A stretch of 7,941 nucleotides of DNA, taken from NCBI GenBank assembly GCA_035303885.1, contig DATGRE010000326.1, positions 1 to 7,941 on the forward strand, given 5' to 3'. The translations under genes were made by a program, and so were the position numbers. The notes below the pieces were generated by a model. That model ran no database searches. It was not told the origin of the DNA and saw only the letters and a list, made by a program, of their open reading frames with translations. Below, in pieces: positions 1-5,960 of this stretch (positions are counted from its first letter, which is position 1; every line of letters begins with the position of its first letter). Source of the stretch: Zeimonas sp035303885. Lineage in GTDB: Bacteria; Pseudomonadota; Gammaproteobacteria; Burkholderiales; Burkholderiaceae_E.

Positions 1-2
1 CG

Positions 3-749
3 TGGCGCGGCCCGGTGCGCGAGGATCCGCGCTGGCACGAAGGATGGCTCGGCGCGGGCGCGGGCGCGCTCGCCTTCGCGCTCGTCGCCGCCGTCGGCGC
101 GCGGCGCCGTCGAGGGGGGCCCGGCGCGGCACGCTTCGTGCTCGCGCAGGCGCTCGCCGGCGCGGCGGCCGGCGCGCTGCTCGTCGCCCAATGGCGGCAC
201 GCGGTGCACTGGAACCAGGACCTCTCGCACGAGCTGCCGGCGCTCGCCGGAGCGCTCGGCACGATCGCCTACGCGTGGCTCGCCGTCGCGCGGCTTTCGA
301 CGAGCGCCGACGGGACGCCGGCCGCGCCGCTGCCGGGAGTGCACGCCGCGCTGCGCGGGCGCAGCGCCGGACGGGGCCCACGCGTGCTCGGCCTGCTGCG
401 CTTCGGCTTCCTCTTCGCGGCGGCGATGGCCGTCGTGCTGCTCGTGTTCGACGCGCGCTATCGCGGCTTCGCGTGGGCGAGCTTCGCAATGCCGCTGCTG
501 CTGCAAGGACTCGTCGCGCTGCGCGGCGAACGGCTGCTCGCCGATGCGCGCGAGGAGCGCGCGCTGTGCCTCGTCGTGCTCGCCGGCGCCGCGCTCGCGC
601 TCGCGCAGGAGACGCTGCTCAACGCTCAGGCGATCGTGTTCCTAGGCGGGCTCGCACTGTTCGCGCTCGCCTGCGCCGGTGCGCCGCACTCGCGCACGAG
701 CACGAGCATGCCGAGCAGCGAGGCGAAGGCCGAGGGCGCGAACGAATAG
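3..749 (+). CDS. C-terminal membrane domain of a large protein, probably GH17/NdvC-like beta-glucan synthase (5' partial)
   Basis: The frame is open from the first bases of the window, so the gene starts upstream; a GTG at 15 exists but has no Shine-Dalgarno sequence before it. The visible 248 residues hold about seven hydrophobic segments. They are separated by short basic or polar loops, and the chain ends in a polar Ser/Thr/Glu tail. The entry motif WRGPV followed by a Trp-rich stretch, and the loop FDARYRGF between two hydrophobic segments, recall the membrane tail of bacterial glycoside-hydrolase-family-17 proteins annotated as beta-(1,6)-glucan synthase (NdvC-like). In that family a membrane part follows the GH17 barrel. 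The catalytic barrel lies outside the window, so the assignment rests on memory of the tail alone. The membrane-protein call is firm and the GH17 call moderate. The last 124 bp overlap the convergent gene on the other strand. Confidence 0.6.
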   Translation, partial: WRGPVREDPRWHEGWLGAGAGALAFALVAAVGARRRRGGPGAARFVLAQALAGAAAGALLVAQWRHAVHWNQDLSHELPALAGALGTIAYAWLAVARLSTSADGTPAAPLPGVHAALRGRSAGRGPRVLGLLRFGFLFAAAMAVVLLVFDARYRGFAWASFAMPLLLQGLVALRGERLLADAREERALCLVVLAGAALALAQETLLNAQAIVFLGGLALFALACAGAPHSRTSTSMPSSEAKAEGANE

Positions 750-1081
750 AGGACGAGCCCGGCGCCGCCGAGAACGAGCGCCGCCTGCGCGAGCCGCGCG
801 CTGCGAACGACCGTCGCGAGCAGGCCGACGCCGAGCGCCGCCCAGCCCAGGCCCTGGCGGAGGAAAGCGAGCAGCACGAGCGTGCGCAGCGCGCAGGCGC
901 CCGACCACGGGGCCGGGTCGCAGGCATGCGCGATCGGCGCGGGCTCGATGACGAGATGGCGCACGAGCAACGCGACGGCCACCGCGAGCCCGAACGGCGC
1001 CGCCCGCCGCAGCACGCCGGGCAGCGCGCGAACGACGGGCGAGGCGGCGAGCGCATCGGGATCGGGCAGCCGCGGAATCAC
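626..1081 (-). CDS. small integral membrane protein of unknown function, coupled to amt
   Basis: The protein has 151 residues and starts with GTG. The amt stop codon (TGA, 1085-1083) is separated from this GTG by a single base (TGACGTG), and no Shine-Dalgarno sequence is visible. Translation therefore probably depends on ribosomes finishing amt. About four hydrophobic segments can be seen: roughly residues 28-46, 65-95 (probably two, around GLGWAALGVGLL) and 98-132. A loop with two cysteines (HACDPAPWSGAC) lies between the first and second. I do not recognise the family. The length, hydrophobic layout and third-position GC bias support a real gene, and its operon position suggests a role beside Amt or in the cell envelope. 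Its last 41 codons lie opposite the 3' end of the glucan-synthase-like gene. Confidence 0.6.
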   Translation of the reverse strand: MIPRLPDPDALAASPVVRALPGVLRRAAPFGLAVAVALLVRHLVIEPAPIAHACDPAPWSGACALRTLVLLAFLRQGLGWAALGVGLLATVVRSARLAQAALVLGGAGLVLYSFAPSAFASLLGMLVLVRECGAPAQASANSASPPRNTIA

Positions 1082-1082
1082 G

Positions 1083-2528
1083 TCAACGATGATAGGCGGT
1101 CTCGCCGTGCGCCACGATGTCGAGTCCCTGGCGCTCCTCGTCCTCGGCCACCCGCAGCCCCATCGTGTGCTTGATCGCCTGGAAACCGACGAAGGCGACG
1201 ACCGCGGACCAGGCGATCGTCAGCAGCACCGCCTGCAGCTGCACCCACACCTGCCCGACGATCGAGTACTCGGACGACGTCGCGTTCGCCACGTAGTCGT
1301 ACACGCCGACGCCGCCGAGCGCGGGCGCGGCGAAGACGCCGGTGAGCAGCGCGCCGACGATCCCGCCGACGGCGTGCACGCCGAACACGTCGAGCGCGTC
1401 GTCGACGTCGAGCCAGCGCTTCAGCCCGTTGACCCCCCACAGGCAGACGAGCCCGGCGACCAGCCCGATGAAGATCGCGCCGATCGGACCGACGAAGCCG
1501 CACGCGGGCGTGATCGCGACCAGGCCGGCGACCGCGCCCGACGCCGCGCCGAGCATCGACGGCCGGCCCTTGAACCACCACTCGCCGAAGGTCCACGACA
1601 GCGTCGCCGCCGCGGTGGCGATCAGCGTGTTGGCGAAGGCGAGCGCCGCGCCCGCGTTCGCCTCGAGATTCGAGCCGGCGTTGAAGCCGAACCAGCCGAC
1701 CCACAGCAGCGACGCGCCGATCATCGTCGAGACGAGCGAGTGCGGCGCCATCGACTCGCGGCCGTAGCCGATCCGCTTGCCGATCACGTACGCGCCCACC
1801 AGCCCGGCGACGCCGGCATTGATGTGCACGACGGTGCCGCCGGCGAAATCGAGCGCGCCGCGCTGCCACAGGAATCCCGCGCCCGCGGTGACCGCGTCGA
1901 GCGAGGCCGCGTCGGTGATCGCGTCGGGCCCGGCCCAGTACCAGACCGCGTGCGCGATCGGCAGGTAGCTGAACGTGAACCAGAAGGCCGAGAAGACGAG
2001 CACCGCGCCGAAGCGCGCGCGCTCGGCGAAGGCGCCGACGATCAGCGCGCAGGTGATCCCCGCGAACGTCGCCTGGAACGCGACGAAGCTCAGCTCGGGC
2101 AGCACGACGCCCTTGCTGAAGGTCGCCGCCGTCGCGTCGGCGCCGACACCGGCGAGGAAGAGCTTCGAGAAATCGCCGTAGAAGAGGCCGTCGCCGCCGA
2201 AGGCGAGCGAATAGCCGTAGACGGTCCACAGCACGACGACGAGCGCGAAGACGACGAGCACCTGCATCAGGACGGACAGCATGTTCTTCGCGCGCACCAT
2301 CCCGCCGTAGAAGAGCGCGAGGCCGGGGATCGTCATCATCACGACGAGCAACGTGGCGACGGTGATCCACGCGACGTCGCCCTTGGCCGGCTCGGGGGCG
2401 GCGAAGGCGGGTGCGGCGGAAACGAGCGCCGCGGCAGCGGCGGCGGCACGGACGACGGCGCCGCGAAGGGCGAAGGTGCGATCGCCGACGCCGCGGGCGG
2501 CGGCGAGCGCGGTGCGATACGCGGGCAT
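1083..2528 (-). CDS. amtB: ammonium transporter (Amt/MEP/Rh family)
   Basis: This inner-membrane channel moves ammonium into the cytoplasm and is gated by PII. The ATG at 2528 is chosen because AGGAG lies 8 nt before it. A GTG 33 nt upstream overlaps the glnK stop but has no ribosome binding site. The product has 481 residues. Residues 1-43 look like a signal peptide ending in AFA, as is usual for Gram-negative Amt proteins. About eleven membrane helices follow. The conserved Asp of the ammonium site is D227 in LDFAGGTVVHINAG, and the pore twin histidines are H235 and H385 (VFGVHAVGG). GWFGFNAG at 278-285 is also typical. The C-terminal tail from GLRVAEDEERQGLD onward is the conserved cytoplasmic segment that contacts GlnK. 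All key residues are present. It is third in the operon, 29 nt after glnK. Confidence 0.96.
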   Translation of the reverse strand: MPAYRTALAAARGVGDRTFALRGAVVRAAAAAAALVSAAPAFAAPEPAKGDVAWITVATLLVVMMTIPGLALFYGGMVRAKNMLSVLMQVLVVFALVVVLWTVYGYSLAFGGDGLFYGDFSKLFLAGVGADATAATFSKGVVLPELSFVAFQATFAGITCALIVGAFAERARFGAVLVFSAFWFTFSYLPIAHAVWYWAGPDAITDAASLDAVTAGAGFLWQRGALDFAGGTVVHINAGVAGLVGAYVIGKRIGYGRESMAPHSLVSTMIGASLLWVGWFGFNAGSNLEANAGAALAFANTLIATAAATLSWTFGEWWFKGRPSMLGAASGAVAGLVAITPACGFVGPIGAIFIGLVAGLVCLWGVNGLKRWLDVDDALDVFGVHAVGGIVGALLTGVFAAPALGGVGVYDYVANATSSEYSIVGQVWVQLQAVLLTIAWSAVVAFVGFQAIKHTMGLRVAEDEERQGLDIVAHGETAYHR

Positions 2529-2557
2529 TCTTCGTTCTCCTAGGATGCGCATCACGA

Positions 2558-2896
2558 TCACAGCGCCTCGTTACCGGTCTCGCCGGTGCGGATGCGCACG
2601 ACCTGCTCGAGGTCGTAGACGAAGATCTTCCCGTCGCCGATCTTGCCGGTGCGCGCCGACATCTGGATCGCCTCCACCGCCCGGTCGACGAGCTCGTCGG
2701 GCATCGCGACGTCGATCTTCACTTTCGGCAGGAAATCGATCACGTACTCGGCGCCGCGGTACAGCTCGGTGTGTCCCTTCTGTCGCCCGAAGCCCTTGAC
2801 CTCGGCGACCGTGATGCCCTGCACGCCGATCGCCGAGAGCGCCTCGCGCACCTCGTCGAGCTTGAAGGGTTTCAGCACTGCGGTGATCATCTTCAT
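2558..2896 (-). CDS. glnK: nitrogen regulatory protein PII (GlnK/GlnB family)
   Basis: The protein has 112 residues, the standard PII length. It is a trimeric signal protein that senses ATP/ADP and 2-oxoglutarate and, when not uridylylated, plugs Amt. The start follows GGGAGA by 5 nt. Visible hallmarks are the N-terminal MKMITAVLKPFKLDEVREAL, Q39 (which helps bind 2-oxoglutarate) and the T-loop with the uridylylation site Y51 in YRGAEYVIDF. The B-loop TGKIGDGKIFV at 83-93 binds nucleotide. K90 and R101/R103 in the C-terminal part also match the family. Adjacency to amt and the NtrC-type promoter favour GlnK over GlnB. No residue expected for function is missing. Confidence 0.96.
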   Translation of the reverse strand: MKMITAVLKPFKLDEVREALSAIGVQGITVAEVKGFGRQKGHTELYRGAEYVIDFLPKVKIDVAMPDELVDRAVEAIQMSARTGKIGDGKIFVYDLEQVVRIRTGETGNEAL

Positions 2897-2917
2897 CGTC
2901 GTCTCCCGGTTCGTTGC

Positions 2918-3712
2918 TCAGAAGGACCTACCGACCGTCAGCACCGCCGTACCCTTGCCGAGGTCGCGGTTGCGCGCACTGCGGTAGCACTCGCCGGCGC
3001 CCCCCTTCGCGTCGGTGTCGATGTACGAAAGGCTCCAGTCCAGCCCGGCCCAAGACGTGGCGACGCCGAGCTTCCAGTCGGTGTAGCTGCAGTCGCTCGA
3101 CAAGCGGATGCGCACGCCCTGCAGCGAACCGGAGGGCACGCGCTGGTGACCGACGTGCGCGACGAGCGCGAAGCCGCGCCCGAGATCGACGTTCGCGCCC
3201 AGGTCGAGATAGCCGGCTCCCTCGCTGTCGGGCACACCGAAGAGATTGGTCAGTGCGTGTGAGTACTTCAGCGTGAACATCCGCCAGCTGCCGGCGACGT
3301 AGAGCTCGGTCGTGTGCGGCGAGGTGAAGCCCGCCGGATAGCTGCCCGGATAGAAGTAGCGCAGCAGGCCGACGTCGTAGCCGAAGCCGCGCCACGCGCC
3401 GCGCCAGCCGCCGTAGAGGTCGAGCTCGAGGCTGCTGCTCACGTCGTCGTCGGCATCGGCGAGCCAGCTGACGTTCGATCCCCAGGTGCCGACATACAGG
3501 CCGCTCGCGTGCGAGTAGTCGAGGCCGCCCTGCAGCGCCGGATCGCCGTCGGTCTGCGCGATGCCGCGATAGCGATACTCGGTGGCGATCGAGACGTTCG
3601 CGCCGAGCGTATGCGGAGAGGCGGTTTCGCCGCCCGCCTGCGCCTGCGCACAGGGAACGGCGGACATCAAGCCGGCGACGGCGAGAACGGGTACGGCGAA
3701 CGGCACACGCAT
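2918..3712 (-). CDS. TorF-family putative outer-membrane porin
   Basis: The product has 264 residues. The ATG at 3712 is preceded by GGAGG at a 7-nt spacing and opens a clear signal peptide (MRVPF, hydrophobic core, then AQAQA, with a likely cut near residue 26). The frame extends further upstream, but that part looks like shadow sequence and has no ribosome binding site. The mature part shows alternating beta-strand patterns and ends in the C-terminal Phe (GRSF) typical of proteins folded by the BAM complex. Family hallmarks include YRYRGIAQTDGDPALQGG at 46-63 and SGLYVGTWGSNVSW at 70-83. Two cysteines (C208, C242) could pair in the periplasm or outer-membrane loops. TorF-family proteins are known from beta- and gammaproteobacteria as putative porins of unproven substrate. 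As first gene before glnK and amt, 21 nt apart, an outer-membrane role in nitrogen-limited uptake is a reasonable inference. Confidence 0.88.
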   Translation of the reverse strand: MRVPFAVPVLAVAGLMSAVPCAQAQAGGETASPHTLGANVSIATEYRYRGIAQTDGDPALQGGLDYSHASGLYVGTWGSNVSWLADADDDVSSSLELDLYGGWRGAWRGFGYDVGLLRYFYPGSYPAGFTSPHTTELYVAGSWRMFTLKYSHALTNLFGVPDSEGAGYLDLGANVDLGRGFALVAHVGHQRVPSGSLQGVRIRLSSDCSYTDWKLGVATSWAGLDWSLSYIDTDAKGGAGECYRSARNRDLGKGTAVLTVGRSF

Positions 3713-3748
3713 CGGGGATCCTCCCGGAGTGGTCTCGTCCAGGAAGAG

Positions 3749-3763
3749 GCAGCTTTCGTGCCA
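3749..3763 (-). promoter_or_regulatory. sigma-54 (RpoN) promoter of the porin-glnK-amt operon
   Basis: Read on the minus strand, this is TGGCACGAAAGCTGC. The consensus is TGGCACG-N4-TTGC, so only one base of the -12 element differs (C for T) and the spacing is exact. Counting from the GC at -12, transcription would begin near 3737. That leaves a leader of about 25 nt which carries the GGGAGG ribosome binding site of the porin gene at 3712. The position and match make this the most convincing promoter in the window. Confidence 0.8.
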
Positions 3764-3773
3764 TCGCGCACGC

Positions 3774-3790
3774 TGCGCGGCTTCGGTGCA
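3774..3790 (-). promoter_or_regulatory. NtrC-like binding site, proximal
   Basis: On the minus strand the sequence is TGCACC-GAAGC-CGCGCA, a 17-bp dyad. It matches the NtrC pattern TGCACC-N5-GGTGCA at 10 of 12 defined positions. Its centre is about 45 bp upstream of the predicted start, which is closer than most NtrC enhancers, so it may be a minor site. The call is by eye only. Confidence 0.4.
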
Positions 3791-3826
3791 TGCGCGCCCG
3801 CCGCGCGACATGTGCGAGGGCTTCGA

Positions 3827-3843
3827 TGCACCCGATCGGCGCC
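3827..3843 (-). promoter_or_regulatory. NtrC-like binding site, central
   Basis: On the minus strand the sequence is GGCGCC-GATCG-GGTGCA. One half is perfect and 10 of 12 positions match the NtrC dyad. The centre lies about 98 bp upstream of the predicted start, in the usual enhancer range. It is 53 bp (about five helical turns) from the proximal dyad and 32 bp (about three turns) from the distal one. Confidence 0.45.
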
Positions 3844-3858
3844 TGCGGCTGCGCTTCG

Positions 3859-3875
3859 TGCACGGGGAACGCGCC
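3859..3875 (-). promoter_or_regulatory. NtrC-like binding site, distal and weaker
   Basis: On the minus strand the sequence is GGCGCG-TTCCC-CGTGCA, with only about 8 of 12 defined positions matching. It is listed because its centre is 32 bp from that of the central site. This is the same spacing as the paired strong NtrC sites of the enterobacterial glnA enhancer, which favours cooperative binding. Confidence 0.3.
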
Positions 3876-3960
3876 CTCGGCTCGGTGTCCTGCCGGCAGG
3901 CATCGGCCGTTCGCATCGGCTGATCGCCGCAGGGACGAAGCGCTGCGCGGCGGGCTCGCG

Positions 3961-3970
3961 GTGCTAGACT
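3961..3970 (+). promoter_or_regulatory. extended -10-like promoter of ubiK, possibly leaderless
   Basis: GTGCTAGACT contains TGC followed by TAGACT, an extended -10 with 4 of 6 hexamer matches. No good -35 is visible. The hexamer ends 8 nt before the ubiK ATG at 3979, so transcription would start about 2 nt before, or at, the start codon. No Shine-Dalgarno sequence precedes the ATG, which fits a leaderless mRNA. Confidence 0.4.
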
Positions 3971-3978
3971 CGTTTCAC

Positions 3979-4377
3979 ATGGACAAGACACCGCAATCGC
4001 TGCTCGCCGAGTTGCAGCAACGCGTATCGGAGCTGTTCCGAAGCAGCCCGGCGGCCGACATCGAGCGCAACCTGAAGGCGATGCTCGCGCAGACCTTCCA
4101 GCGCGTCGAGCTCGTCACGCGCGACGAATTCGACACGCAGCTCGAGCGCCTGTCGCGGCTGCAGGAGCGCGTCGAGTCGCTCGAGCGGCGCCTGGCCGAA
4201 TACGCCACCGATGCGGCCGGCGGTGCCGCGCAGACCGGAACGACCTCGGCCTCCGAGCCACCGCCGACGGGTGCGGCCGTCGCGGCCGGTGCCGCGGGGG
4301 CGGGCGCGGCCGGCGCCGGCGCGATCCCCATGCCCGGCCCGAGCGCGTCGCCCGATGACGCGGGCCCGGTGATCTAG
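3979..4377 (+). CDS. ubiK: ubiquinone biosynthesis accessory factor UbiK (YqiC/BMFP family)
   Basis: The product has 132 residues. UbiK is a small coiled-coil protein that assists the soluble Ubi complex in aerobic ubiquinone synthesis; homologues were also described as Brucella membrane fusogenic protein. The start is fixed by the family N-terminus (MDKTPQSLLAELQQRVSELF). Residues 1-30 form an amphipathic helix. Residues 31-52 carry the conserved LKAMLAQTFQRVELVTRDEFD segment. Residues 53-75 form a heptad-like coiled coil (LERLSRLQERVESLERRLAEY). Residues 76-132 are a low-complexity Ala/Gly/Pro/Ser tail, making the protein longer than the roughly 95-residue E. coli form. It is divergent from the nitrogen operon and 53 nt before comM. 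Confidence 0.9.
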   Translation: MDKTPQSLLAELQQRVSELFRSSPAADIERNLKAMLAQTFQRVELVTRDEFDTQLERLSRLQERVESLERRLAEYATDAAGGAAQTGTTSASEPPPTGAAVAAGAAGAGAAGAGAIPMPGPSASPDDAGPVI

Positions 4378-4430
4378 GCGCCGGTTCGCACCGCCGGCCC
4401 GCGCGGCGCGCTCGCTCTTTGCGGCCCGCG

Positions 4431-5960
4431 ATGCCACTCGCCGTCGTGCACAGCCGCGGCCTCGTCGGGCTCGACGCGCCGCAGGTCAGCGTCGAGGTGC
4501 ACATCGGCATCGGCCTGCCGGCCTTCCACGTCGTCGGACTTCCCGAAGCCGAGGTCCGCGAGAGCCGCGACCGCGTGCGCGCGGCGCTGCTGCACGCCGG
4601 CTTCGATTTCCCCAACCGGCGCCTCACGGTGAATCTCGCGCCGGCCGACCTGCCGAAGGCGTCGGGGCGCTTCGACCTGCCGATCGCGGTGGGCATTCTC
4701 GCGGCGAGCGGGCAGGTGCCGTCACATGCGCTCGACGAGCTGGAGTTCGTCGGCGAGCTCTCGCTCACCGGAGCCGTCCGCCCGATCCGGGGCGCACTCG
4801 CGATGGCGCTGGCCGTCGCGCACGAGACGCGGCCCCGCACGCTGCTGCTGCCCGCGGCCAACGGCGACGAAGCCGCGCTGGTCGACGGCGTGCGCCTGCT
4901 GGGCGTCGAAGACCTCGCCGGCGTGGCCGCGCATCTGGGCGGCGCCAGTCCGCTCGTGCGCATCGCGCCGCGCACCCCCGCGGCCCTCGAGCGCGAAGGC
5001 GACGACCTCGCCGACGTCAAGGGCCAGGCATTCGCCAAGCGTGCGCTCGAGGTCGCCGCGGCCGGTGCGCACAACCTGCTGATGATCGGACCGCCCGGCG
5101 CCGGCAAGTCGCTGCTCGCGCAGCGCATGCCGGGCATCCAGCCGCCGATGGACACGAGCGAAGCGCTCGAGAGCGCCGCGCTGGCGAGCCTGCACGGCGC
5201 CTTCCGCGTGCGCGACTGGGGACGCCGTCCGTTCCGGGCGCCGCATCACGGCGCCTCCGCAGCGGCGATCGTCGGCGGCGGATCGAACCCACGGCCGGGC
5301 GAGGCGAGCCTCGCGCACAACGGCGTGCTCTTCCTCGACGAGCTGCCCGAGTTCTCGCGCACCGTGCTCGAGGCGCTGCGCGAGCCGCTCGAAACCGGTC
5401 GCATCGCCGTCGCCCGCGCCGCGCGCCGGATCGAGTTTCCCGCGCGCTTCCAGCTCGTGGCCGCGATGAACCCGTGCCCCTGCGGCTACTACGGCAGCGC
5501 GCGCTGCCGCTGCACGCCGGAGCAGGTGCAACGGTATCGCGCCCGCCTGTCGGGGCCGCTGCTCGATCGCATCGACCTGCTGATCGGCGTCGTCCCGGTG
5601 AGCGAAACCGAGCTGATGCGTCCGTCCGACGGAGAGCCGAGTGCGGCGATCGCCGCGCGCGTAGCGGCGGCGCGCGACCGGCAGCGCGCCCGCCAACGCA
5701 TCGCCAACGCGTTCCTGCCGCCGGCCGAGATCGACCGGCACTGCGCGCTCGACACGGCCGCCGCATCGCTGCTGCGCCAGGTCGCGCGCCGCCAGCACTG
5801 GTCGTCGCGCACGCTGCATCGCGTGCAGAAGCTCGCGCGCACGATCGCCGATCTCGCCGACGCCGAGCGGATCGACGCGCGCCACGTCGCCGAAGCGGTC
5901 GGCTATCGTCGGGCGCTCGACGTCGATGCTGCGCACGGTGCTACGCTTGGCGCGCCATGA
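4431..5960 (+). CDS. comM: ComM/YifB-family Mg-chelatase-like AAA+ ATPase
   Basis: The product has 509 residues, the usual family length. ComM is a hexameric helicase that promotes branch migration during integration of DNA taken up by natural transformation. The ATG at 4431 matches the family N-terminus (MPLAVVHSRGLVGLDAP). A TTG 12 nt upstream is in frame but less likely. Residues 1-180 form the N-terminal ChlI/Lon-protease-like domain, with VNLAPADLPKASGRFDLPIA at 68-87. The Walker A motif is GPPGAGKS (220-227), followed by RPFRAPHHGAS (266-276). The Walker B motif is VLFLDE (299-304). A four-cysteine cluster (C349, C351, C359, C361 in NPCPCGYYG...RCRC) and LSGPLLDRIDL (373-383) follow, then the C-terminal Mg-chelatase helical domain (SSRTLHRVQKLARTIADL). 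The last codons overlap the next gene (ATGA). No residue is missing, so it is probably functional. Confidence 0.95.
   Translation: MPLAVVHSRGLVGLDAPQVSVEVHIGIGLPAFHVVGLPEAEVRESRDRVRAALLHAGFDFPNRRLTVNLAPADLPKASGRFDLPIAVGILAASGQVPSHALDELEFVGELSLTGAVRPIRGALAMALAVAHETRPRTLLLPAANGDEAALVDGVRLLGVEDLAGVAAHLGGASPLVRIAPRTPAALEREGDDLADVKGQAFAKRALEVAAAGAHNLLMIGPPGAGKSLLAQRMPGIQPPMDTSEALESAALASLHGAFRVRDWGRRPFRAPHHGASAAAIVGGGSNPRPGEASLAHNGVLFLDELPEFSRTVLEALREPLETGRIAVARAARRIEFPARFQLVAAMNPCPCGYYGSARCRCTPEQVQRYRARLSGPLLDRIDLLIGVVPVSETELMRPSDGEPSAAIAARVAAARDRQRARQRIANAFLPPAEIDRHCALDTAAASLLRQVARRQHWSSRTLHRVQKLARTIADLADAERIDARHVAEAVGYRRALDVDAAHGATLGAP
5938..5947 (+). promoter_or_regulatory. extended -10-like motif just before the racemase gene
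   Basis: GTGCTACGCT resembles the GTGCTAGACT before ubiK: TG, one base, then TA-N3-T. It ends 9 nt before the ATG at 5957 and no Shine-Dalgarno sequence intervenes. A weak TCGACG lies at 5917-5922 with a 19-bp spacer. It sits inside the end of comM. The gene could have its own near-leaderless transcript as well as read-through from comM. The hexamer itself is a poor match (3 of 6), so confidence is low. Confidence 0.3.

Noticed and set aside
2..1174. Long plus-strand frame of 390 codons over the first kilobase
   Set aside because: It is Arg/Ala-rich without domains and lies across two better-supported genes, so it is a GC-driven shadow frame.
882..2543. 553-codon plus-strand frame antisense to amt
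   Set aside because: It is highly charged and repetitive (Arg/Asp/Glu) and directly opposite an ammonium transporter with complete family motifs. It is the complement of the amt codon pattern.
2529..2561. GTG start at 2561 for amt, overlapping the glnK stop
   Set aside because: The AGGAG 8 nt before the ATG at 2528 and the signal-peptide position favour the later start.
3713..3991. Upstream extension of the porin frame to 3991
   Set aside because: The extension is Arg/Cys-rich, lacks a ribosome binding site and would cross the sigma-54 promoter. The signal peptide begins cleanly at 3712 after GGAGG.
4378..4430. Hairpin GCCGG/CCGGC after ubiK as a terminator
   Set aside because: The 5-bp stem has a 9-nt loop and no T-run follows at once. 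comM is probably read from the same transcript.
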